A DNA stretch of 64,000 nt from Cherax quadricarinatus (taxonomy: Eukaryota > Arthropoda > Malacostraca > Decapoda > Parastacidae), in NCBI RefSeq assembly GCF_038502225.1, contig NC_091357.1:11382861-11446860 (forward strand). Direction: 5' to 3'. A program made the position numbers and the translations under genes. Positions within the stretch are counted from its first letter, which is position 1, and every line of letters begins with the position of its first letter. The notes under the pieces were generated by a model. That model was given only the letters and a program-made list of their open reading frames with translations, made no database searches and was not told the origin of the DNA. This document shows, in pieces, positions 52,785 to 63,500 of the stretch.

Positions 52785-54635
52785 CTACGGACTAGAGGGG
52801 TTAGAAAAGTCCACATGCGGAGGCAGTGGAAAACGTTCAAGCAGCGAAGGAACGGTGCACTGTGAAGTAAGGAGTTGCGCAGATGGAGTAGAGGAGAGAG
52901 AAGGAGCGGAGGGTGGATCAGTGTCCATTGATGGTTTGGTCTCTGCAATATATTCAGAGATTGCTTCAAGTGTTTCAGAATTCAGAGACGTCGTATGGGA
53001 GACAATATTGGAAATGGTAGGGGGAGGATGAGTAAAGATTGGAACTGTAATGGACTGTACCAAGGTAGGGGGGGGGGGCGAAAGGGTGGAGGGAACTGGA
53101 GAAGTGTGGAAGGGGATAGAAGAGGCAGAAACCTGGGAGGTGGCAGAAGAGGAAGAAACTTGGGAGAGAACAGGGGAGGAAGGTACAGTACGAGGAGGAG
53201 GGTGAACCTCTACACTTGTAACAGAGCCAGTGAGAGGGGGAGAACCAGGTACAGAGACAGGGAAGGGAAAATGAGGAGGTGGAAGATGGGTAGGAGGTGT
53301 TAACTGACCTTTTTTTGACTTTTGAGAAGTAGAGGGACAATTGGGAGGAGGTGTCATACGAGATCTCGTCGCTACTGAGGCTTGTGAGAGAGAACACGAA
53401 GAAGCGAGATCAGACTGAGATGTTGAAGTAGGGACGTCTGAACCGAGGACAGCAAAAGAATTAGCTACAGGAGTGACTATGGGAGAGGTAACCACAGAGG
53501 TGGATGCAGAAGATGGGATACCAGAAGTGGGGGGACGTTTTGAAACACGGGAATAAGAAACATGAGGTAGTCTCTCTTGGAGGCGGAGATGAGAAACTGC
53601 CATGGCATAAGGGAGACCTTCTGCCTCTTTGAGGTAACGGATTTCCCGCTCGTTTAAGTAGACTTGACAACGGCGAGAGTACGAAGGGTGAGCCTCATGA
53701 CAATTAAGGCAAGAGGGAGGTTGATTGCAAGACATATTAGAATGGTCATCGGCACCACAGACTGGGCATTCGGCGATAGATCTGCAATATTTTGCTGGAT
53801 GGCCAAATCGCCAGCAATTTCTACACTGTTGCGGTGTAGGGATCACCTTTCGAACTTGTAACCGATGTCCTGCTACATAAACTGAGGATGGGAGTTCACG
53901 GCTGTCAAAAGTTAAACGAGCCACATTGCTAGGGTATCGTCTATGACCGCGGGCAGGAAGAACGTACGTGTCTACCTTGAGGATTGGGAGATCTTGGAGT
54001 TCCAGCTGTTCAAGAATGTCAGTGCCACATGTCTGGAAATTTTGTTGAACTATGGTATGGGGCAGAATGACGGTACCACTACAAGAATTGAGGGAATGAT
54101 GCTTTTCAATAGTTACAGGAACAGTATCGATATGGGAAAGACGAGAAAGCTCATGAGCCTGGGTAGCATTCTGTACGGTGACGATGCGCATACCGCTCTT
54201 AAGAGCATGAAAAGAAATATCTTTACCAACATGGCGTAGGAGTGCCTTGCCAATACTGTGGTCAAAAAGATAGGCAGTAGAGGAAGTCGGTCGTAAAGTG
54301 AAGAATTTAGTCCATTGTGCAGTCTGAAACTGAGCGTGGAAAGGTAGTGAAGGACGTGTCGATCTTTTCTGAGAAGAACGAGAAGGTGGAGAAGTATCAT
54401 CAGCAGGTAATTGTCGTTGGCGTTTAGGCGTGGGACCAGAGTTGGTCCGACATGGAACGGGCCGGCGATTCGAAAATTGCCGCACCGTAGAGGGAGAGGA
54501 CGGAAACATAGTCAGAGGAGAGCGAAGGTCAGATAAATCGAAGGAGTCAGTTGAGGCCTCAGTACCTGAAGCGGGTGAGGAAATAGCACCGGCAAGAGGT
54601 ACAGAGGCATGAGGAGTGTCCGAAGAGTGGTCCAA
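52785..54635 (-). CDS. I-type LINE ORF1: gag-like protein with three zinc knuckles
   Basis: An intact frame of 616 residues. The N-terminus (1-100) is Ser/Pro-rich and basic. Residues 101-265 hold a folded region that I take to be an RRM-like LINE gag domain (inference). Residues 271-323 form three Cys/His knuckles: CRNCWRFGHPAKYC, CPVCGADDHSNMSC and CLNCHEAHPSYSRRC. The last 250 residues are a low-complexity Ser/Pro/Thr tail. The protein should bind the element's RNA and assist reverse transcription. The start is the first Met after the 5' UTR. ORF1 ends about 40 bases before ORF2. It is the only ORF1 of this family in the window and is undamaged, unlike ORF2. Confidence 0.88.
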   Translation of the reverse strand: MDHSSDTPHASVPLAGAISSPASGTEASTDSFDLSDLRSPLTMFPSSPSTVRQFSNRRPVPCRTNSGPTPKRQRQLPADDTSPPSRSSQKRSTRPSLPFHAQFQTAQWTKFFTLRPTSSTAYLFDHSIGKALLRHVGKDISFHALKSGMRIVTVQNATQAHELSRLSHIDTVPVTIEKHHSLNSCSGTVILPHTIVQQNFQTCGTDILEQLELQDLPILKVDTYVLPARGHRRYPSNVARLTFDSRELPSSVYVAGHRLQVRKVIPTPQQCRNCWRFGHPAKYCRSIAECPVCGADDHSNMSCNQPPSCLNCHEAHPSYSRRCQVYLNEREIRYLKEAEGLPYAMAVSHLRLQERLPHVSYSRVSKRPPTSGIPSSASTSVVTSPIVTPVANSFAVLGSDVPTSTSQSDLASSCSLSQASVATRSRMTPPPNCPSTSQKSKKGQLTPPTHLPPPHFPFPVSVPGSPPLTGSVTSVEVHPPPRTVPSSPVLSQVSSSSATSQVSASSIPFHTSPVPSTLSPPPPTLVQSITVPIFTHPPPTISNIVSHTTSLNSETLEAISEYIAETKPSMDTDPPSAPSLSSTPSAQLLTSQCTVPSLLERFPLPPHVDFSNPSSP

Positions 54636-55446
54636 AGACGAGGCGGGGTCAGAACAGGGTGCGGTATCAAGAAGGGGCCCGGGGGTAGCAGGTTCATGGA
54701 CTAGGGCTGCTATGGTTAGGTTACTTCTTTCTTTTTGTTTTTAAGAAAAAAAAAGAAAGAAAAAAAGAAAAAGAATAAAAAAAGGGGGGACCGGGGAGGG
54801 ATAGTTCCTAGGAGGAATGAAAGGGCCAGAAATCTCCCTCCGCGCCCAAGAGGACCTCAGCACCGCAAGTAGCGCAGATGCAGCATGGAACCCGTGCCAT
54901 ACCCTACCCATCATGCCAGTAAACCGGCAATCCGGGATAGCAACCTCACATCTGCCGAGCTACCTCGGTGGACAAAAGAGAGGGCGGCTGGAAATCCGCC
55001 ACAAAGCATACCTCCTTCGGCCACCACCCCCGGAATCCGAAAGGTGGCTTCCAGAGATACACCCGTCGCCCGAGAGACACCCAAAGCCACCCTCCGGGAT
55101 ACCGGAGAGGGATCAGGACATCCCCAGGCAATCCAGATTCCACGGCAAACTACGCCACCGCCAAGAACTTCAACGGAATGGGATGGACCCCGGTAGCCTT
55201 TCCCCTACCTAGGAACTAGCGTGCCTGTTGGGAAAAAAAAAAAAAAAAAAAACCAAAGGCCAAAAAGGAAGGGCAAAAGGGAGGGGTGGGGAGGAGGAGG
55301 AGGAGGAGGAAAGGAAAAAGGGGATGGGATAGGGAACGGGGGATTGGGGGGTATTTAGGTTCGGTCTGAGGAAGTAGACCGACAGCGTCTAATTCCTCAG
55401 ACCAAGAGCCTCTTCACCACGCCAAGGAGCCCCCCCCTTGAAGAGG
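54636..55446 (-). promoter_or_regulatory. I-type LINE 5' UTR with internal promoter expected
   Basis: A GC-rich 0.8-kb leader between the 5' end set by the target duplication and ORF1. It includes an A/G-rich run (55,230-55,320) and a C-run on the + strand at 55,430-55,437 near the 5' end. LINEs of this group transcribe from internal promoters in the 5' UTR. No TATA-like box was sought or found, so promoter function is inferred. Confidence 0.5.
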
Positions 55447-55590
55447 TCACCATCCACTGCCCTGCTGTTCTTCGTAACCTATTACTCCTCCATCTCCCTT
55501 TTGCCACCTGATACCCTCGCTTCCTTCCTGCCCTGCAGCGCTGTATAGCCCTTGTGGTTTAGCGCTTCTTTTTTATTATAATAATGAACA
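55447..55590 (+). mobile_element. I-type LINE, older + strand copy, right half with 3' end
   Basis: It begins with the right target duplication (55,447-55,458), then the 3' UTR phrase CAGCGCTGTATAGCCCTTGT and a TTATAATAATG tail. It completes the copy that starts at 46,970. Confidence 0.9.
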
Positions 55591-55917
55591 GCAGATGTAA
55601 TAAAGGTAATAATTAAATTCTTTAATTTAACAGAAATTTCACCCATATCATTTCACCTTCCTTGGATTAAACCTAAATACCTCCCATTTCCCCAGGCACT
55701 ACTTGACCCCTATTCGTTGTATGAATGTAATAATTTAAATGTCTTGGTTGAGACCTTAGCTCCAAGGCTGAGAAATATATTTATGGGGAAATGCTAAACC
55801 CATAGGGGTCAAAAAGTCAAAACAATGAGGAACAGTATCAATGTACACCCAATAGGGGTGCACAGCTGTCTGGAGAATAGAGGGCAATCAGGTTCAATCC
55901 AAGGAACCCCTCAAGGA
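55591..55917. other. Short SINE scraps, no gene seen
   Basis: Phrases such as CCTTGGATTAAACCTAAATA (about 55,660) and AAATGCTAAACCCATAGGGG (about 55,788) belong to the short SINE family in both orientations. No complete copy and no coding frame were seen. Confidence 0.4.
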
Positions 55918-56060
55918 AGGTTCTTCGATGCTGGTGAGGGGCTTTTGATCTAGGGAATTGGATCTGTGCTCCAGTTCCCTGAATTAAGCCTGAATATCTT
56001 CCACATCCCCCCCCCAGTATTGTATAATCCTATGGGTTTAGCACTTCCCCCTTGATTGTT
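55918..56060 (+). mobile_element. Short TAA-tailed SINE, copy without tail
   Basis: The copy reads GATGCTGGTGAGGGGCTTTT, AGGGAATTGGATCTGTGCTC, a C run, then GGTTTAGCACTTCCCCCTTGATT. It is nearly the same sequence as the complete copy at 56,101-56,252. Confidence 0.8.
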
Positions 56061-56079
56061 GGTCTGATTGCTACATAAA

Positions 56080-56665
56080 TTACATTCTATTAAACCAAGA
56101 TCCTTGATGTTGGTGAGGGGCTCTTGATTTAGGGAATTGGATCTGTGCTCCAGTTCCCCGAATTAAGCCTGAATGCCTTCCACATCCCCCCCCACAGGCG
56201 CTGTATAATCCTCCAGGTTTAGCGCTTCCCCCTTGATTATAATAATAATAATATTAAACCAAGAAGTATAAATAGGTTTCTGGCTGCCATCTTATGTCGA
56301 GGTTGGGGGACTGCTCTCTCCAGTCTGCATTGGCCACACTCGTCTTATGGGTACCTGATGGAGAGGTGCCCTGTTCCAGTTTGTTAAGCCAGATTCTTTT
56401 GGACTGCCCACTCTGTCAATGAGCATGCAGAATTTACCTCCATCACCACCACTCCACTGCTCTTACTTTACCTTCCCTTCTTCCTGATGGACCCACCTGT
56501 AATCCACTCTCTCGTTGACTTTTTGACAGTAACTAATTTACTGCACCAACTCAGATGATTATGCCTCTAGCATGCCTCACATCTCTTTTCTACCTCAATC
56601 TCTTACTACCCTCTACCCCCCTCCCTGTGGCTTAGCACTTCTTTTTGATAATAATCTACAAGCCC
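56080..56665 (+). mobile_element. I-type LINE 3' fragment, diverged, split by a SINE
   Basis: It starts TACATTCTATTAAACCAAGA, a mutated form of the phrase at 47,318. It continues after the SINE at 56,265 with GTCGAGGTTGGGGGACTGCT, TGGAGAGGTGCCCTGTTCC and a tail near 56,640-56,655. It is the same region as 180-560. Confidence 0.8.
56089..56264 (+). mobile_element. Complete short SINE with 12-bp target duplication
   Basis: ATTAAACCAAGA at 56,089-56,100 and 56,253-56,264 flank a 152-bp element. It ends GGTTTAGCGCTTCCCCCTTG and a TTATAATAATAATAAT tail. The last 55 bases closely resemble the end of the I-type LINE (GGCTTAGCGCTTCTTTTTGA and the same TAA tail). No coding frame is present. Confidence 0.9.
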
Positions 56666-56962
56666 CCACTGCACTATGAACTAATAATCCCTCCCCCTCT
56701 TGCTACCCAATACCCCTGCCCTACATGACCCTTATAGGTTTAGCACTTATAATAATCAATCCAAGGAAAGAGAAGAAGTACAATTCCTAAGTTCAAGAAC
56801 CCCTGGGAAAACTTACTTTCCTCTTACATTATAACTATGGGGGGAGTACTAAATCCATAGGATTATACAGTGCATGTGGGGGGGGGGGGGATTGAAGGTA
56901 TTTAGGCTTAATTCAGGGAACTAGAGCATAGATCCAATTCCCTAGATCAAGAGCCCCTCACT
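56666..56962 (-). mobile_element. Short SINE fragments, both strands
   Basis: The - strand at 56,880-56,962 reads the SINE phrase GAATTGGATCTATGCTCTAG in complement, next to the LINE tail. 56,690-56,755 contains another tail-like phrase, CTTATAGGTTTAGCACTTAT. Copies are partial. Confidence 0.5.
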
Positions 56963-58435
56963 AGCATTATTATTATTATTATCAAAGAAGCGCTAAGCCA
57001 CAAGGACTATACAGCGCTGCAGGGCAGGAAGGAAGCGAGGGTATCGGGTGGCAAAAGGGAGATGGATGAGTAATAGGTTACGGAGAACAGCAGGGCAGTG
57101 GATGGTGAAAGGGTAGAGCAGCAAGAGATTGAGGTAGAAAGGGCTGAGGGGAGTGTGTAAGGTATCATCATCAGAGTTTGTGGAGTAAATCAGTCATCAA
57201 GAAGTCAATGAGAGTCAGGATTAAAGGAGGGTCCATCAGCAAGAAGGGAAGGTAGAGAGAGAGAGTAGTAGAACGAAGATGGCGTTGGAGGTAAATTCTG
57301 CGTGCTTGTTGATAGGGCAATCTAACAGAGTGTGGCTAATCGATACAGGAACTTGACACTGCTCACAGAGAGGTACAGGGTGCCTCTCCATGAGATACCT
57401 GTGAGTAAGATGAGTGTGGCCAATGCGAAGACGGGAGAGAGTGGTCTCCCAACCACGGCACTGATGACAAGAAGACGGCCAGTAACCTATGCTCGGTTTA
57501 ATAGAATGAAGTTTGTTACCAAGCAGAGTTGACCAACGTTGTTGCCAACGGGCGTGAATGTGGGTAGCTATTGCAGCAAAATAGTCCAGAAATGGAACAC
57601 CTCTATAGGAAATTGGTAGGTCATGTACTGCTGACCGCGCAGCAGTGTCTGCCTGTTCATTGCCCTGTACGTCGACATGACCAGGGACCCAACAAAAAAT
57701 ATCTTTATGCTTCGTAGAGATACGGCATAGCCAAAGTTGGATACGGAGAACTAGGGGGTGAGATGTATCAAATTTTCGTATAGCCTGTAGAGCACTAAGG
57801 GAGTCTGAGACAACCACAAATGATGACACAGGCATAGATGCGATACGAATACGTGCTGCAAGAATGGCATACAATTCAGCAGTAAAAATGCTAGCCGAAG
57901 ATAGTAAATGCCCTCGCATGACGCTGTCCGGAAACACTGCTGCGAATCCGACGCCGTCTGAAGACTTTGAGCCATCTGTGTACACAGCGATGGCATGAGA
58001 ATGAGTGTGGAAGTGATCAAGAAAAAGAGAGCGGGAAGCCACCATAGGCAGTTGGGCTTTCGAGCAAGGGAGTGAGAAAGAACAGATCCGAACAGCTGGA
58101 ACTTCCCAGGGGGGTAGGGAAAAGTGAGATGCTACATGAACATATAAAGGTGGTAACTGAAAATCGTGAGAGCATACATAGTAGTGAAGGCAATGGGCAT
58201 CACGGTGATCAGACAAGGATGGAACATTCGCTTCTGCATAGAGGCTCTCAACAGGGAAAGAGCGAAAAGCACCAAGGCATAAATGTAATCCTTGGTGATG
58301 GATGGGGTTAAGGCTAGAGAGTAGCAGGAGAGGCAGCTAAATAATTCTGGTCACCATAATCTAGTTTCGATAAAATGAGGGCTGAATGTAGGCGAAGCAG
58401 TTTGATGATCAGCTCCCCAGGAAAGATGAGCACTA
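56963..58435 (-). mobile_element. I-type LINE, 5'-truncated copy
   Basis: The - strand 3' end (TAATAATAAT tail at 56,966-56,985) is followed by the 3' UTR, RNase H and part of the RT thumb, up to about 58,435. A deletion of about 120 bases relative to the full-length copy joins YYVCSHD to FQLPPLYVH. Confidence 0.9.
57236..58216 (-). pseudogene. I-type LINE ORF2 C-terminal fragment with RNase H
   Basis: An open frame of 326 residues with RNase H motifs VYTDGSKSSDGVG, FTAELYAIL, VVVSDSLSALQ and GNEQADTAA all present. Relative to 48,065-49,690 it lacks one internal segment after SHD, and the frame shifts at the C-terminus after LLDCP. It has no RT. Confidence 0.85.
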
Positions 58436-61400
58436 CCATCAAGGAACCTCCCCTGAGGGGGCTTTCCTCTTACAACCTACCTTAGATGTGCTATCCCCTT
58501 GAGGGAGGTTCCTTTGATGTCACGGAGAGGTGCTCTGACCAAGGAATTGGACCTGCTCTCCCCTTCCTTGGATCATACCTAATTACCTTAAGTGCTTTAT
58601 GTCCCATATAAGGTTAACATTTCCCCCCATGAATGTAATAACTGACTAACAAAGGTTTTGGTTCACATTTGAAAGAGTGTTAACCAATTTTGAGATGCCA
58701 ATTTTAAATACAACAACCTTGGTTTTGTATTTGTGAAATAGGACCCCAGGGTAGCTGTACATGTTTCTGTTCAACCTTAACAAGGATAATATAAACAAAC
58801 GTCAAATAATTTTTCCATATTATATCTCCAGTTATATAATATTTGTGAAGAAAAGAAAAAAAAATTAAAGCAGATGCCTGCTAGGAAAAGTTTGGGTTTG
58901 GAGTTTTTGCGAGGTTCAGACTTAACTCAAATGTACAAGTATCAATGAAAACACGAAACTGACAGGGCAACAGAAAGTACAAATCTTTGGTTTTAAGGGG
59001 GTTATCCTGCAGACACAAGTGGTGGCAAAAGCACTGGGTAACATCACTGCAGTAATCTGACCTAATTATGTACAAATTTGTCAGCACAAAATGTTGAGTT
59101 CTTGTCACTGCACAGATCACCTACATATATGTGGAATCTCAATATGATGGGAATTTTTTATCACTGCAGTAATGACCTGCATATACATGTGGGAGCATAG
59201 CTACTAAAACATCATTAGCACTCAACCATGTGCACTGTGGTTTACCATCACTAGAAATAACACCATGTATACACAATGTTTACATGACAGTGAGAGTATT
59301 GGACCAATACGTTTCATTCCAGTGGAAGTCTACATTTTCCCAAAAACTTAAAAAATCAAAATTTTATCAGACACCAAGAAATTATTCTACTCCTTAAAAT
59401 TTATTGGCAGTTTTCAGCTTTTTGGGAGAAAATATGGACATCCAAGGGGAAGCAACACATCAAAATTCTGGAGGCTAGTAATAAATATTTGTACTTTCAA
59501 ATACCTTGCACTGACAAGTGCAAGTTGCTACTAATTAAAATGTATTTAGTTAGCAATGGCCAAACCCCCCTCTCTCTTCAGAGAGTCATTTCTTTTGAGA
59601 TTCAAATAGCAGAGGTTAATTGGCTGATTCTATTCTGACTTGTTATTTTTCTTCTAAAATTAATGATGGGTATTTAAGACAGACTCAAAACCCTAGTTTA
59701 ATCTAAGGAATAACTATATGCTAAAATTTGTTTCTGAACTCTTAACATCTGCAAGATCAGAATTTGCTGTCCTTATTATCATAAGACCTATGTCGGCTCC
59801 ATTGCCTCTTCCTCGAAAAAAAAAAAAATCAAATACTCTCACTTGAACATGTGCTCTGCCAGCTCTCTAATACTTGCACACCCACTTGTCCCACAATCAA
59901 TGCATTCAGAAAGCCTAACTGCGATGTTAAAACTGTGATTCCCAAAATTCAGCAATACACAGATTATGCTTACACATGAATGTGCAATATGGGAATTGTT
60001 ACAGTAAAACTGTACCCAACATTGTTAATTACAAATGTTCAATAAGAATAAGAAAATATGAAAGCCACACCAAGCAGCAAATAGCAGCATATGCAAGGGG
60101 CTGGCAGTATGAATATGGAGGAAAAGGAAACAAATTGAAATAAAAATTGAGTTTGGGATACAAATGTATACTGGCCTTGCCTTCTGTACTAGTTTACACT
60201 ATAAAATGTCAACATTAACACTGAATATGAAATTTCATACAACACTTAAGATTAAATATTTCAAATTGCCACTCCATCACCCAAGCTGCAAAACCTCAAC
60301 CCTATGCTGCTACTAGGTGCTTAAAACACCATGGACTGCTTCCAAAACTGTTATGAGGTAAGACAAAATTCTTTTCTGGCACAAGAGATAAGACATTTAG
60401 CAAATTTCAAACCTACAGACCAAGCCAACACTTACATTTAGCATAATCATCCTTACTGCTACAAATCCCTCTTAATTCAAAATACTGACATACCCATTAA
60501 GGTAACCTCCCATGCCAAAACAGAATTGGTCCTAAAGTACCCTACTTGAGCAAATGCTGAAGCCTCCCAGTAAGTTATATACTTGCCAAGACTGAAAGGC
60601 TTGTAAATAAAAAGTCATTAAATATATACCCTATCCCCTAAACAAGCGGCCCAAGACAGCCAGAAGCTCAGCTGAGTGATTTTCTCTTAATTAAAAAATG
60701 TATCAAAATCACATGAGTAAATCTGTGCAAATACACCTCAAGATACATCCACACCAATTTCCAATTTGATAATTTATTATCAAAACAATGGTGTACAAAC
60801 AGGCCAAGGTAGGAACTCAGCCAGCTGAGCTTAAAATGTTGTAAATACCAATAAAAGGGATGGGAACATTCTCATATCAATTAATGTAATTCCTAACCTG
60901 GAGATGTCTTAAGCCCCTCCCTCAGTAATAGCTAATGCTAATTTTGCCCTGTACATTGATTTTTTTTTTTGTTTTACATATGTTTTTAACTAATATGTAA
61001 TGCTCCACAGAAGCAAACCTTATTTTATGTAACTGGCACTTAAATAATTTCCCCTGGACAAGCAAATGTACCCATTCTTACATTTTAGTAAAATTTAGGC
61101 AAGACTGACCAAGACATGAAACTAAAAAATTTCAAACTTATCCTGCCTGCATTGATTTTTTTTAATTACTGCACTTATGGTTGCCAAAGCAAAAAAAAAA
61201 AAAAATGGTACAATGTACTTGCATGTAGCTGCCTTGTACTGTTAAATTATTCCAATTTGTATCTACAAAAATTAGGGGGAAAAATCAATTAAGCTATATA
61301 CGTACTAACAAATGTAAACACATCATATGTACATTATTTCATTACCAATTCCTCTTTTGATAGATACATATGGGTTGGTAGATTTTTGAACATGCAGTGA

Positions 61401-63500
61401 GAAACTATCACTGGTAATCTATGTCTTCCATAACAATGTAGACAATTATTCCTAAACATTTTAAATGTAAATTAATTTAATTTATCAGGAACATCAAATG
61501 TGTTCCAGTATTCATATCCAATATCCCACTTTAATACACTGTAACACTGGGGTTAGACTAGGGCTCTAGCACGATCATAACTGACATTAACACCAATTGT
61601 TATGGCCAACTTTTTTTCATTTCACAACTTAGGAAATGAAAAGGAAGCAAGTGCCTAAAATTTTAAATTTTTGGAGTAAACTTCCAACCATGCATCCTCT
61701 ACCCAGGTACATTAGAATCACATTGACACAATGACTCACATTTTTTAAGTTACTTTAGACAATTGTAGGCTGGGATTGTCCATTTAAATTTGAGAGCATT
61801 ATTTAATTCAGTACATACTGGGCCATAGGTGTCCTGTGTCAGACAATACACACTGGGCCAAAACAGCACTGTCAGACAAAAACACCTTGGCATTAATAGT
61901 ATGTAGTATCTGGGCAGTAGCTTCAATTTATTACAACCAGTATATTCAAAGCAATTTTTTTTTTGTATAATGAAATTAAACGACATTGCAAATCTTTTTA
62001 GTTTCAATGTTTATCAAGGAAAGATAAATTTGAAGGGAAATCTTAAAACATTCCCCAATGTGCCAAAAAAGATCTGACCACAAAATCAAAAGTATTCTTA
62101 TTTGCAACCCATGATTTATACTTATAAAAAACAAAAATATCAACATTCTTAATGTATACATCAAAAGAATAATACCACTTAAATTTTGTTTTAAAATATT
62201 TTATAGGCATTATAAAAAGTGTCTTTGCAATGAAGTGTCTTTGCTTTAACGCACCAGAATTTTATGCAGTTTTGAAGGTGTCCTTTTTCAAATTTACATA
62301 ATACCTTGAAAGCAAATGCCTTAACAAGCATACCCTAAAGAAACACAGGCTAATACCATGTCTAATATTGAAAGTATTACATAAGCATGTCAATGAAATT
62401 ATGTAAAGAATAAAGAACTACTTGGTGATTGACAACTGCATCCCCTTCCATTATTTAAGACTCATTATAGTTACCCTTTTAATCCTGGGTAAATAATAAT
62501 AATCCCAAATAAAGCAATGTCAGGCAAGTATAAACTAAAATATATAAAATGCCTCAATAAACAATGTATCTGTGATGTAAAATAGAGACATCTTCCTATT
62601 GCCAGTATGTAAATTTTTCAACTGCAACTAAACTATTATACAGTTTACTGAACAATTACTACAACTCAAAACTTTCTTTGAAATACCATTTTCCCCATTA
62701 AAAATCTGAAAACTGATTAATACTTAAAAAAAAATTATAATCATGGATCCATGCTATGGCTCCAGCAACAATTTACCAATCACAAAGCCTCTGCCCTAAC
62801 TTAAAATCACATGTGCTATTCTAACAAATATTTTTATTCACCTCTAATTCTAAGTCAGATATTCCTTTATGCCATACACCCAGAACAGCTATGCCCCAAA
62901 ATTTTATTTGAGAATTCATCTTCAGATGTACAGTCTGTTTTTGCCAATGTAAACCAAAAGCAGAAGACCTAGCGCTCATTATACCCAAAGCTCTTCTTTA
63001 CTTATGTGTTTAGATTGCAACTGTATAGTTCGTAGTGAAAGCCCTGCCCAAAAACTACATATAAATGTGGCAACAATTTCCATCAAAGCAGAACAATCAA
63101 GCAGATGACACATGAGATTCTGCCAGTCACTATTGGTGCATCTGGTGACTTGTCAGATCTCCAATCACTTAACCTACATTTTATACACCAAAATATGCTA
63201 TGTACAGGTTTTACAATTCAGGTTTCAATACCTGACCACTCATTCTAGAATGCCATTCAGTGAAATAACACTATCTTTATTTTTTTTTATTATTTTTTAT
63301 TTTTTTTTTTTGCCGCACAGCTTAAGTGTCTCAGCAAATTGAAGATGCCATCCACAAGTCTAGCACAAGAACCGAGTCCATAAACTTATGCAAGAAAACA
63401 CAAAGTACTTTATTTCAAGACTTTCAGTTGCCAGTAGTACTATCTAATTCCTTAACGTATTAACACAGGTGACCCACATAAAAGGTCTTAAATAATAATT
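58436..63500 (-). other. AT-rich non-coding DNA, probable 3' UTR or downstream flank of the right-edge gene
   Basis: Five kilobases without a coding frame of support and, past the SINE-like phrase at about 58,440-58,620, without a recognised transposon. That contrasts sharply with the rest of the window. A-rich and T-rich runs occur (59,816-59,829, 61,190-61,205, 63,270-63,311). AATAAA on the - strand at 63,409-63,414 lies about 90 bases past the stop codon of the gene at 63,501. Confidence 0.45.

Larger units (their letters stand above)
47739..55446 (-). mobile_element. Full-length I-type LINE inserted in a copy of its own family
   Basis: Both ends are defined by a perfect 12-bp duplication. 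On the - strand the order is 5' UTR (55,446-54,636), ORF1 (54,635-52,785), ORF2 with endonuclease, RT and RNase H (about 52,745-48,065), and a 3' UTR ending in a TAATAAT-type tail (47,739). Without the 1.07-kb MITE it is about 6.6 kb, a typical I-group length. I-group LINEs carry RNase H and TAA-repeat tails, as seen here. ORF2 has several frameshifts. Confidence 0.92.

Noticed and set aside
54817..55220. GC-rich open frames on the + strand as a host exon
   Set aside because: They lie antisense within the 5' UTR of the full-length I-type LINE, whose ends are fixed by target duplications. No splice sites or domains support them.
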